DNA from: Sodalis glossinidius str. 'morsitans'
Lineage (GTDB): Bacteria > Pseudomonadota > Gammaproteobacteria > Enterobacterales > Enterobacteriaceae
Direction of reading: 5' to 3'
Assembly (NCBI RefSeq): GCF_000010085.1
Contig: NC_007712.1
Location: forward strand, 3,596,001 to 3,660,000
DNA length: 64,000 nucleotides
This document shows positions 56,613 through 64,000 of the stretch, one piece after another. How positions within the stretch are numbered: the stretch's first letter is position 1; every line of letters begins with the position of its first letter. Below the pieces are notes generated by a model. That model did not search any database. It worked only from the letters and a program-made list of their open reading frames with translations, and was not told the origin of the DNA. The position numbers and the translations under genes are program-made.

Positions 56613-59468
56613 ATGGACAAAACTTACAATCCCAAAGATATCGAGCAGCCGCTGTATGAGCACTGGGAGCAGCAGGGCTATTTCAAGCCGAACAACGATA
56701 CCCGGCAGGATAGCTATTGCATCATGATCCCACCGCCCAACGTGACCGGCAGCTTGCATATGGGCCATGCCTTCCAACAGACCATTATGGATACCCTGAT
56801 TCGTTATCAGCGTATGCAGGGTAAAAATACCCTGTGGCAGGCGGGTACCGATCACGCCGGCATCGCGACGCAGATGGTGGTGGAGCGGAAAATCGCCGCT
56901 GAAGAGGGCAAAACCCGGCACGATTACGGCCGCGACGCCTTCATCGACAAAATTTGGCAGTGGAAAGCGCAATCCGGCGGCACCATTACCCATCAAATGC
57001 GCCGGCTGGGCGACTCGGTGGACTGGGAACGCAAGCGGTTCACCATGGACGAAGGGCTGTCCAACGCGGTGAAAGAAGTGTTCGTACGCCTGTACGAGGA
57101 AGATTTGATTTACCGCGGCAAACGCCTGGTGAACTGGGACCCGAAATTACGCACCGCGATTTCAGATCTGGAAGTGGAAAACCGCGAGTCGAAGGGCTCA
57201 ATGTGGCACCTGCGTTACCCCCTGGCCGACGGAGCGCGCACCGCCGACGGTCTGGATTACCTGGTGGTCGCCACCACGCGGCCGGAAACCATGCTCGGCG
57301 ACACCGGCGTGGCGGTGAACCCGGAAGATCCGCGCTATCGCGATTTAATAGGTCAGTTCGTCATTCTGCCGCTGGTCGGCCGCCGCATCCCGATTGTCGG
57401 CGACGAGCACGCCGACATGACTAAAGGCACCGGCTGCGTCAAAATCACGCCGGCGCATGACTTTAACGACTATGAGGTCGGAAAGCGCCACGCGCTGCCG
57501 ATGATCAACATCCTGACCTTTGACGGCGATATCCGTCAGGACGGCGAGGTATTCGATACCTTCGGAGAGGCCAGCGACGTCGTGTCAGGGGAAATTCCGG
57601 CGCCCTTCCGTGGCCTGGAGCGTTTCGCCGCCCGCAAGGCTATCGTGGCGGAATTCGATCGTCTGGGCCTGCTGGTCGAGGTCAAGATCCACGATCTCAT
57701 GGTCCCTTACGGCGATCGCGGCGGCGTGGTCATCGAGCCGATGCTGACCAACCAATGGTACGTCCGCACCGCACCGCTGGCGAAAGTGGCGGTGGAAGCG
57801 GTGGAACAGGGCGAGATCCAGTTCGTACCGAAGCATTACGAAAACATGTATTTCAGCTGGATGCGCGATATTCAGGACTGGTGCATTTCCCGCCAACTGT
57901 GGTGGGGCCACCGTATACCGGCCTGGTATGACGCCGAGGGGCGGGTCTATGTGGGCCGCAGAGAGGTCGAAGTACGCCAGCAGCATCGGTTGGGAGATGA
58001 CGTGACGCTGCGCCAGGACGACGACGTGCTGGATACCTGGTTCTCTTCCGGGCTGTGGACCTTCTCCACCCTCGGCTGGCCGGAAAACACCGACGCGCTG
58101 CGTACCTTCCACCCCACAAGCGTAGTGGTAAGCGGCTTCGACATTATCTTCTTCTGGATTGCGCGCATGATCATGCTGACCATGCATTTCATCAAGGATG
58201 ACAACGGTAAGCCGCAGGTGCCGTTCAAAACCGTCTACATGACCGGTTTGATCCGCGATGAAGAAGGGCAGAAGATGTCCAAATCCAAAGGTAACGTCAT
58301 TGATCCGTTGGACATGGTGGATGGCATCTCGTTGGCCGATTTGGTCCAAAAGCGTACCGACAACATGATGCAGCCGCAGCTGGCGGACAAAATCCGCAAA
58401 CGCACCGAAAAACAGTTTCCCAACGGCATCGAGCCGCACGGTACCGATGCTCTGCGCTTCACGCTGGCGGCGCTGGCCTCTACCGGTCGCGATATCAACT
58501 GGGACATGAAACGCCTGGAGGGGTATCGCAATTTCTGCAATAAATTGTGGAACGCCAGCCGTTTCGTCTTGATGAACACCGAAGAGCAGGACTGCGGCTT
58601 CCACGGTGGCGACAAAGTGCTGTCGCTGGCGGATTGCTGGATCCTGGCGGAATTTAACCAGACGGTGAAGGCGTTCCGCGAGGCGCTGGATAATTATCGC
58701 TTCGATCTGGCGGCCGGCATTTTATACGAGTTTACCTGGAACCAGTTCTGCGACTGGTATCTGGAGCTGACCAAGCCGGTGATGAGCGGCGGCAGCGACG
58801 CCGAGCTGCGCGGTACCCGTCATACTCTGGTTACGGTGCTGGAAGCGCTGCTGCAGTTGGCGCACCCGATCATTCCGTTTATCACCGAAACCATCTGGCA
58901 GCGGGTGAAAACCCTTACCGGCGACCGGGGTGACACCCTGATGCTGCAACCGTTTCCGTCCTACGATGCGGCGCTGGTGGATGCCGACGCACTCACCGAT
59001 TTGGAATGGATCAAGCAAGCGATCGTCGCGGTGCGTACCATTCGCGCCGAGATGAATATCGCCCCCGGCAAGCCGCTGGCGGTACTGCTGCGCCAGGCGT
59101 CCCCCGCGGTAGTGCGACGGGTGAACGAGAATCTGAGCTTTATGCTTACCTTGGCGCGGCTTGACAGCATTACCCTGCTGCCGGCTGACGATAAAGGGCC
59201 AGTTTCCGTCACCCAGATTATCGACGGCGCCGAATTGCTGATTCCGATGGCGGGTCTGGTCGATAAGGAAGCCGAACTGGACCGTCTGGCGAAAGAAGCC
59301 GCGCGCATCGACGGCGAAATCAGCCGTATTGCCGCCAAGCTCGGCAACGAGGGCTTTATCGGCCGCGCACCGGAGGCGGTGGTGACGAAAGAGCGCGAGA
59401 AGCTGGAAAGCTATCAGCAATCCAGGGCAAAATTGCTGGAACAGCAGGCGATTATCGCTGATTTATAA
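56613..59468 (+). CDS. valS: Valyl-tRNA synthetase
   Basis: 951 residues, intact class I synthetase that charges tRNA-Val and edits mischarged Thr. The HIGH-type motif is HMGH in PPPNVTGSLHMGHAFQ (about residues 40-55); the editing domain holds TTRPETMLGDTGVAVNPEDP and GTGCVKITPAHDFNDYEVGK; KMSKSKGNVIDP is at about 553-564. An anticodon-binding domain and a C-terminal coiled-coil arm rich in Glu/Lys/Ala (about 885-951) end the protein. Confidence 0.98.
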   Translation: MDKTYNPKDIEQPLYEHWEQQGYFKPNNDTRQDSYCIMIPPPNVTGSLHMGHAFQQTIMDTLIRYQRMQGKNTLWQAGTDHAGIATQMVVERKIAAEEGKTRHDYGRDAFIDKIWQWKAQSGGTITHQMRRLGDSVDWERKRFTMDEGLSNAVKEVFVRLYEEDLIYRGKRLVNWDPKLRTAISDLEVENRESKGSMWHLRYPLADGARTADGLDYLVVATTRPETMLGDTGVAVNPEDPRYRDLIGQFVILPLVGRRIPIVGDEHADMTKGTGCVKITPAHDFNDYEVGKRHALPMINILTFDGDIRQDGEVFDTFGEASDVVSGEIPAPFRGLERFAARKAIVAEFDRLGLLVEVKIHDLMVPYGDRGGVVIEPMLTNQWYVRTAPLAKVAVEAVEQGEIQFVPKHYENMYFSWMRDIQDWCISRQLWWGHRIPAWYDAEGRVYVGRREVEVRQQHRLGDDVTLRQDDDVLDTWFSSGLWTFSTLGWPENTDALRTFHPTSVVVSGFDIIFFWIARMIMLTMHFIKDDNGKPQVPFKTVYMTGLIRDEEGQKMSKSKGNVIDPLDMVDGISLADLVQKRTDNMMQPQLADKIRKRTEKQFPNGIEPHGTDALRFTLAALASTGRDINWDMKRLEGYRNFCNKLWNASRFVLMNTEEQDCGFHGGDKVLSLADCWILAEFNQTVKAFREALDNYRFDLAAGILYEFTWNQFCDWYLELTKPVMSGGSDAELRGTRHTLVTVLEALLQLAHPIIPFITETIWQRVKTLTGDRGDTLMLQPFPSYDAALVDADALTDLEWIKQAIVAVRTIRAEMNIAPGKPLAVLLRQASPAVVRRVNENLSFMLTLARLDSITLLPADDKGPVSVTQIIDGAELLIPMAGLVDKEAELDRLAKEAARIDGEISRIAAKLGNEGFIGRAPEAVVTKEREKLESYQQSRAKLLEQQAIIADL

Positions 59469-59623
59469 GCGCGCCATCGCGGTTTTCCCGGCGCGCCATG
59501 GCCGGGATGCCAGCATGCTATGCCGTTCGCCTATCGCGCCCCGGCGGGTTTCGGTTGCATCTGTGTGCCATGCTGTGCTATTACTTTTAACCCATCGTGC
59601 CTTTACTTATCACTATCCGGATC

Positions 59624-60121
59624 ATGACCATGCCCACGACCTCTGCAGATGCCATACGGGTGCGTCCGATAACGCTGGCAGATAATAGCGCCATCGCGCA
59701 GGTGATCCGCCGAGTTCGGCCTGACGGCGGATAAAGGCTATACCGTCTCCGATCCTAATCTCGATCACCTCTATAAGCTCTACAGCAAACTTCGCAGCGC
59801 CTATTGGGTTATCGAACTGCGGGGAGAACTGGCAGGCGGAGGCGGCGTCGCGCCCCCCGTTAAGCGGCGGAAATGAGGCAATCTGCGAACTGCAAAAGAT
59901 GTATTTTCTACCCGAACTGCGCGGGCGAGGCGTGGGAGCTGGCACAGAGTGCGCTGACCTTTGCCCGTGAGCAGGGCTTCCGCCAATGCTATCTGGAAAC
60001 CACCGCCACGCTGGATCGCGCTATCGCGCTGTATGAAAAGCTGGGCCTTTGCCATATCCCTGGCCCGATGGGCAATACCGGCCATGTTGACTGTGAAGTC
60101 ATCATGTTGAAAACGTTATAA
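59624..60121 (+). pseudogene. yjgM: YjgM-like GNAT acetyltransferase, frameshifted
   Basis: Three frames are needed: RVRPITLADNSAIAQVIRRV; then EFGLTADKGYTVSDPNLDHL with YKLYSKLRSAYWVIELRGEL; then CELQKMYFLPELRGRG (with a further break) and GFRQCYLETTATLDRAIALY ending at 60121 with NTGHVDCEVIMLKTL. The acetyl-CoA motif is disrupted by a small deletion. In E. coli yjgM lies between valS and rraB as here; the neighbours yjgN and miaE are absent. Confidence 0.87.
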
Positions 60122-60197
60122 CCATCTGCAGTGAACGCAAATAGCGCCGGCAACGGTCGTATTCGCGTCCTCTTTCAGCCGACCGCGGCGGGGGCAA

Positions 60198-60638
60198 TTA
60201 ATGGCGGGTGGCGGGCACCTCGTCTCTGTCCGCCGGGCCGTCTTCGTCATCCTGATCGAACTCGTCACCTTCTTCCTCTTCGCCGTCGGGATCTTCAAAG
60301 TATGTGCCCCAGCCGTCGTAATTCACCTCTAAGCGCTGCGTCAGGGTGAACAACTGCTCCACCTGCGCATCGATAAGTTCCGCCTGCAGCGCGATTTCAC
60401 TAACCGCATCGCAGCACATCAGCTTTTCGCCGCCTTCAACTTCAAGCTCTTCGGCATCGGTTACTTCATAACCCAGTTTGAAGGCCTCTACCGCCACCTT
60501 CTCCAGGGTGTCAAAATCGTCTGCGGAGAGATGATGTTCGATAGTGTAAAGCGCCTCGGGATCGCTGCCGTCTTCCAGCAGCTCGTCAATAATCAGACGC
60601 GTCTCTTCGCGTTGCTCGTCAAGAAATGAATGTGCCAT
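60198..60638 (-). CDS. rraB: Ribonuclease E inhibitor RraB
   Basis: 146 residues, very acidic. Reads MAHSFLDEQREETRLIIDEL, LYTIEHHLSADDFDTLEKVA, FKLGYEVTDAEELEVEGGEK and VEQLFTLTQRLEVNYDGWGT, then an Asp/Glu-rich tail (DPDGEEEEGDEFDQDDEDGP). RraB binds RNase E and modulates mRNA decay. Start is preceded by AGGGACATG-type sequence. Intact, divergent from argI. Confidence 0.95.
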   Translation of the reverse strand: MAHSFLDEQREETRLIIDELLEDGSDPEALYTIEHHLSADDFDTLEKVAVEAFKLGYEVTDAEELEVEGGEKLMCCDAVSEIALQAELIDAQVEQLFTLTQRLEVNYDGWGTYFEDPDGEEEEGDEFDQDDEDGPADRDEVPATRH

Positions 60639-60720
60639 GTCCCTGTCCTCAATACGTCGGCCTGTAGGATGACTATTTTCACACAGCGGCGGGTGCGGCT
60701 CCAGCTTAATGGTAAAAGAT

Positions 60721-60750
60721 TTGCCATCAGCACTTTAAATTGAATATTAA
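60721..60750 (+). promoter_or_regulatory. argI promoter
   Basis: -35-like TTGCCA (60721-60726), an 18-base spacer and -10-like TATTAA (60745-60750). The -10 is embedded in the first ARG box, so repressor binding would block RNA polymerase. Confidence 0.55.
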
Positions 60751-60778
60751 TACATATAAAGTGAATTTTAATTCAATC
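60738..60778 (+). promoter_or_regulatory. Pair of ARG boxes (ArgR operator)
   Basis: Two adjacent 18-bp imperfect palindromes 3 bases apart: TTGAATATTAATACAT and GTGAATTTTAATTCAATC; the second contains the near-perfect core TGAATTTTAATTCA (consensus TGAATwwwwATTCA). About 30 bases before argI. Arginine-dependent repression by ArgR is thus probably retained. Confidence 0.88.
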
Positions 60779-60807
60779 AGCTTGACAGAATATTGAGGGA
60801 GAAATGG

Positions 60808-61827
60808 ATGATGAATCAGTTGTTTCAACGCAATTTCCTGAGATTGATGGATTTTACCTCTGCCGAAATTAATCAGATGCTGGCGCTGGCCGCCGACCTC
60901 AAGAGCCAGAAACGCGCCGGCAGCGAGACGCCGCGGCTGGCCGGTAAAAATATTGCGCTCATCTTCGAAAAAGATTCGACCCGTACCCGCTGCTCTTTCG
61001 AAGTTGCCGCCTTTGATCAAGGCGCCCGCGTGACTTATTTAGGGCCAAGCGGCAGCCAGATTGGCCATAAAGAATCCATTAAAGATACCGCCCGGGTGCT
61101 GGGCCGCATGTATGACGGCATTCAATACCGCGGTTACGGACAGGGGATCGTCGAGACGCTGGCGTGCTACGCCGGCGTGCCGGTATGGAATGGGCTGACA
61201 ACCGAATTCCATCCGACCCAGCTACTGGCCGATCTGCTGACCATGCAGGAATGTCTACCGGAAAAAACCTTTCAGCAAATGAAGTTGGCCTACGTCGGCG
61301 ATGCTCGCAATAACATGGGCAATACGCTGCTGGAAGCGGCGGCGCTGACCGGCCTCGATCTGCGGCTGGTCGCCCCCAGGGCCTGTTGGCCCGATCAGGA
61401 GCTGGTGACCGTCTGCCGCCGTTTGGCGCAGCAAAACGGCGGCGACATCACCCTGACCGAGGATATCGCCGCCGGCGTGAAGGCAGTGGACTTTATTTAT
61501 ACCGACGTGTGGGTCTCCATGGGCGAGGACAAAGGGGTATGGCAGGAACGTATCGCGCTGCTGCGCGCCTATCAGGTGAATATGGCCCTGCTGCGTCAGA
61601 CCGGCAATCCACAGGTGAAATTCCTGCACTGCCTGCCCGCATTTCATGACGATAAGACCACGCTCGGCAAGCAGATGGCGGCGCAATACGGCCTGTCTGG
61701 CGGCATGGAAGTGACCGATGAGGTGTTTGAATCCCCCCATAGCGTGGTCTTCGATCAGGCGGAAAACCGCCTGCATACGATCAAAGCCGTGATGGTGGCG
61801 ACGCTCGCACCACCGTCAGCCGGGTAA
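60808..61827 (+). CDS. argI: Ornithine carbamoyltransferase
   Basis: 339 residues; makes citrulline from ornithine and carbamoyl phosphate in arginine synthesis. Signatures: carbamoyl-phosphate loop STRTR (residues 57-61), GPSGSQIGHKESIKDTARVL, EFHPTQLLADLLTMQE, VWVSMGE and FLHCLPAFHD (catalytic Cys). Two ATGs stand in tandem (60808 and 60811) after GAGGGAG; a TTG at 60793 is less likely. Intact; controlled by the upstream ARG boxes. Confidence 0.96.
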   Translation: MMNQLFQRNFLRLMDFTSAEINQMLALAADLKSQKRAGSETPRLAGKNIALIFEKDSTRTRCSFEVAAFDQGARVTYLGPSGSQIGHKESIKDTARVLGRMYDGIQYRGYGQGIVETLACYAGVPVWNGLTTEFHPTQLLADLLTMQECLPEKTFQQMKLAYVGDARNNMGNTLLEAAALTGLDLRLVAPRACWPDQELVTVCRRLAQQNGGDITLTEDIAAGVKAVDFIYTDVWVSMGEDKGVWQERIALLRAYQVNMALLRQTGNPQVKFLHCLPAFHDDKTTLGKQMAAQYGLSGGMEVTDEVFESPHSVVFDQAENRLHTIKAVMVATLAPPSAG

Positions 61828-61954
61828 CATACACGCATCGCTGGCGGCGCCCGATGGCCGCCGTCAGTGGACTCTCGTCCGCCGCCTGCGCCGCCGAGGC
61901 TTAGCGTGTTATCAGGCCAGGGTTTCAACCGCGGGAGTTAATGCAGCGCGCGGC

Positions 61955-62368
61955 TCAGACCACCCGTGCCGCATCAATCTTCACCACCGCCTTGCGGATA
62001 TTCGCCGGCTCGCCCACTGCGCACAGCGGCGTATGCACTTCACCCGGGAAATACACGACGAAATCTCCCGCCTATAGCACCACCTGTTTTTCCTGCTGGC
62101 CCGCCGGCAGCGTGCTATAGCACTGCGCTTCGGTACCGTGCAGCAAAATCTGGATATCAAGATATTTGGCATGATATTCGGCGCGGCGCGCCTGCCGCGG
62201 CTCCGTCACATCGTTGGAAACGATGACAAATACTTCATTACCCTCGATATCATGTTTACCCGCCGGCGTCTCATCGTTGACGTGGCGTTTGACGTATTCG
62301 ATGGCGGCGCGCAGTTTGTCGGGCAGATACGGAATGAATTCGAGATGATTGACGTTACCGGTGATCAT
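61955..62368 (-). pseudogene. yjgK: YjgK/YhcH-family (YiaL-like) protein, inactivated
   Basis: Starts at 62368: MITGNVNHLEFIPYLPDKLR, AAIEYVKRHVNDETPAGKHD, SNDVTEPRQARRAEYHAKYL and DIQILLHGTEAQCYSTLPAG. Here about 25 residues are missing; then VVL and a TAG near 62074, then AGDFVVYFPGEVHTPLCAVG and ANIRKAVVKIDAARVV to 61955. The family are cupin-fold enzymes or sugar-metabolism proteins (YhcH acts with sialic acid). Position next to argI matches E. coli yjgK. Confidence 0.87.
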
Positions 62369-62498
62369 GATATTTCCCTGAAAATGAAAAGTCGTTTTAG
62401 TGTAAAGCAAGAAATGGGTGAAAGGTGAGCGCAATTCATCAGTTATTTTACTCCGGCGACAAAACGGCCCCTTCGAGGTCGATGGACATTATTTAGGC

Positions 62499-62526
62499 TT
62501 GAAGTAGAAATTCACCGGCGTATAAT
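62499..62526 (+). promoter_or_regulatory. pyrLBI promoter
   Basis: -35 TTGAAG (62499-62504), a 16-base spacer, and a perfect -10 TATAAT (62521-62526), about 26 bases before the pyrL start codon. Confidence 0.75.
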
Positions 62527-62551
62527 GCCGGACAATTTGCCGGGAGGAACC

Positions 62552-62659
62552 ATGCACAGCATCAGCACGTTGGCATATTTTCAGCTGCATACGTTTCACG
62601 CTGGCGGCCAATCGCCGCGGCTGCTCCCGTTATATTCTGTTATTATCGCCCCTCAATGA
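62552..62659 (+). CDS. pyrL: pyrBI leader peptide
   Basis: 35 codons from the ATG at 62552 (strong GGGAGGA upstream) to a stop at 62657-62659, reading [35 protein letters not shown]. It ends within the attenuator hairpin, as the pyrL leader does in E. coli: when UTP is low, polymerase pausing in the U-rich region couples ribosome and polymerase and suppresses termination. The sequence is not conserved with E. coli, but position and overlap with the terminator are. Confidence 0.8.
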
Positions 62660-62671
62660 GGGGCTTTTTTT
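62648..62671 (+). terminator. pyrBI attenuator
   Basis: GCCCCTC and GAGGGGC form a perfect stem around AAT, followed by seven T; it lies at the end of pyrL and 68 bases before pyrB. T-rich sequence (TATATTCTGTTATTATC) just upstream would provide UTP-sensitive pausing. Confidence 0.9.
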
Positions 62672-62738
62672 GCACGCAACCCGGCGTATTCCCACGTCAT
62701 TCGGCGGCATGACCGGCGCTCATAAGGAGGAAGGAAAG

Positions 62739-63683
62739 ATGGTCAATCCCCTTTATCAAAAGCATATCATTTCCATTAACGACCTGAGCCGCGAGGAGCT
62801 GGAGATGGTATTAACCTCAGCCGCGGCGCTCAAGGCCCGGCCGCAGCCGGAATTACTCAAACACAAGGTAATCGCCAGCTGTTTTTTCGAGGCATCGACC
62901 CGGACCCGCCTGTCGTTTGAAACCGCCATTCACCGTTTGGGAGCCTCGGTGGTGGGTTTCCCCGATGCGGACAATACTTCGTTGGGAAAAAAAGGCGAGA
63001 CTCTGGCCGATACCATCTCGGTGATAAGCACCTATGTCGATGCCATCGTTATGCGTCATTCTCAAGAAGGTGCGGCCCGCCTCGCCACTGAATTTTCCGG
63101 GCAGGTACCGATTCTTAACGCCGGCGATGGCGCTAACCAGCACCCGACACAGACCCTGTTGGATCTGTTCACTATTCAGGAAACCCAGGGCCGCTTGGAT
63201 CACATCAGCGTCGCCATGGTGGGCGATTTGAAATACGGCCGCACCGTACATTCCCTAACGCAGGCGCTGGCCAAATTCGATGGTAACCGCTTCTATTTTA
63301 TCGCCCCGAAGGCGCTGGCGATGCCGGCCCATATCCTGCATATGCTGGAGGAAAAGGGCATCGCGTACAGTCTCCACGCCAGCATTGAAGACGTCATCCC
63401 GGAGCTGGATATCCTCTATATGACCCGGGTGCAAAAAGAGCGGCTGGATCCGTCGGAGTACGCCAACGTAAAAGCGCAATTCGTCCTGCATGCCGGTGAT
63501 TTGCTGCAGGCGCGCGCCAATCTGAAGGTGCTGCATCCGCTGCCGCGGGTCGATGAAATCGCCATTGAAGTGGACCATACGCCCTACGCCTATTATTTCC
63601 AGCAGGCCGGTAACGGCATTTTCGCCCGTCAAGCGCTGCTGGCCGCGGTGCTGGGCCACAATCCGGATCAACCGACGTCGTAA
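62739..63683 (+). CDS. pyrB: Aspartate carbamoyltransferase catalytic subunit
   Basis: 314 residues; first committed step of pyrimidine synthesis. STRTR carbamoyl-phosphate loop at residues 53-57, [38 protein letters not shown] and [13 protein letters not shown] are all present. The start at 62739 follows AAGGAGGAAGG; the upstream in-frame ATG at 62670 lies in the attenuator poly-T region and is not used. Intact. The regulatory subunit gene follows after an unusually long spacer. Confidence 0.96.
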
Positions 63684-63914
63684 GGACGCGCTCGGGGAGA
63701 AGGTAGGCCGTTTTTGCTCTCGCAGCCTTGCGCCGCCGGCGCTCTGCCTTGTGTGACGGCGCCGCTTGCGAGAGCGCGATTGCCGATAGACACCCGGACA
63801 CCATCCGGCTAGCATAGCAGCGCGTACTGCCGTTTCCGCGCCGGGCCAGCGGCCGCGATACTGCGTAAGAGTCGACCGCCTGAACAACAACAGGCCGCAT
63901 GAGGGGAACCACCC
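63684..63914. other. Unusually long pyrB-pyrI spacer with a GC-rich inverted repeat
   Basis: 231 bases separate pyrB and pyrI, which are about 15 bases apart in E. coli. GCTCTCGCA at 63716-63724 pairs with TGCGAGAGC at 63767-63775, with further GC-rich pairing inside (GGCGCC words). There is no T-run after it, so it is not a standard terminator. No gene recognised. Confidence 0.6.
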
Positions 63915-64000
63915 ATGACGCAAGATAATAAATTACAGGTTGAAGCCATTCGCCGCGGCACGGTCATCGACCATATCCCGGCACAGGTGGGCATGAAACT
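63915..64000 (+). CDS. pyrI: Aspartate carbamoyltransferase regulatory subunit (partial)
   Basis: First 28 codons: MTQDNKLQVEAIRRGTVIDH, IPAQVGMKL, the conserved allosteric-domain N-terminus of PyrI, with GAGGGGAA upstream. The gene runs off the right end. Together with pyrB it forms the feedback-regulated dodecamer. Confidence 0.92.
   Translation, partial: MTQDNKLQVEAIRRGTVIDHIPAQVGMK

Noticed and set aside
57585..58604. 339-codon minus-strand frame inside valS
   Set aside because: Antisense shadow of valS; no start signal or family features.

Overview
The window looks like a stretch of the chromosome of a Sodalis-type insect endosymbiont (Enterobacterales, Gammaproteobacteria). Three observations support this: the gene order is enterobacterial (valS-holC-pepA/lptFG, rraB-argI-pyrLBI, clsB/ybhN/ybhP, leuX next to a P4-type integrase); a SPI-1-like type III secretion cluster is present; and recent gene inactivation is massive, with stops, frameshifts and deletions that leave most accessory genes still recognisable. 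IS5/IS903-group and IS256 copies fit Sodalis glossinidius or the Sitophilus symbiont, but I cannot decide the species from sequence alone.

Layout. 1-4240 (minus strand) holds the start of invA/sctV, an intact secretin (invG), an AraC regulator (invF) and a HilA-like regulator without the C-terminal TPR part; invE is not intact. 4943-11604 is an MdtABC/MuxABC-type RND efflux operon with its outer-membrane factor: only the adaptor is nearly whole, and the pumps and channel are broken. 11751-14912 has intact TetR and PhzF-like genes and two small exported-protein genes, one broken in a poly-A tract. 15033-17805 is a fully decayed ybhP-clsB-ybhN operon. 18309-19768 is a dead phoA behind a still visible Pho box. 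20801-25008 is a DMSO reductase operon (dmsABCD) in which every gene is damaged. 25005-38340 is a field of fragments (ABC permease, qorB/ytfH pair, dehydrogenase, GPH transporter, LysR, MarR, FUSC/DUF1656 exporter, agp, DCC thioredoxin-like, LacI, nitrate/sulfonate-type ABC transporter, opgD, a citrate-type MFS carrying an IS110 remnant) around a single intact gene, katA.

38341-39860 is nearly empty apart from a candidate small RNA. 39914-47345 is a decayed genomic island at tRNA-Leu(CAA): a truncated IS256, hsdM carrying a 173-bp MITE-like insertion, hsdS, the first codons of hsdR, an IS fragment, and a P4-type integrase split by an IS903-group element. 47473-52055 has a broken DUF2501 gene, a broken beta-propeller gene with a 104-bp palindromic insertion, a decayed LysR gene and a second IS copy.

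52087-64000 is different: intact housekeeping genes lptG, lptF, pepA, holC, valS, rraB, argI, pyrB and pyrI (partial), with preserved regulation (ARG boxes, pyrL leader and attenuator, terminators). Only yjgM and yjgK are broken there. The contrast shows relaxed selection on accessory functions, with lipopolysaccharide export, translation, arginine/pyrimidine synthesis, catalase and part of the secretion system retained. I found no convincing undescribed system; the most interesting items are the short HilA, the MITE-like elements, the candidate small RNA and the nested decay at leuX.
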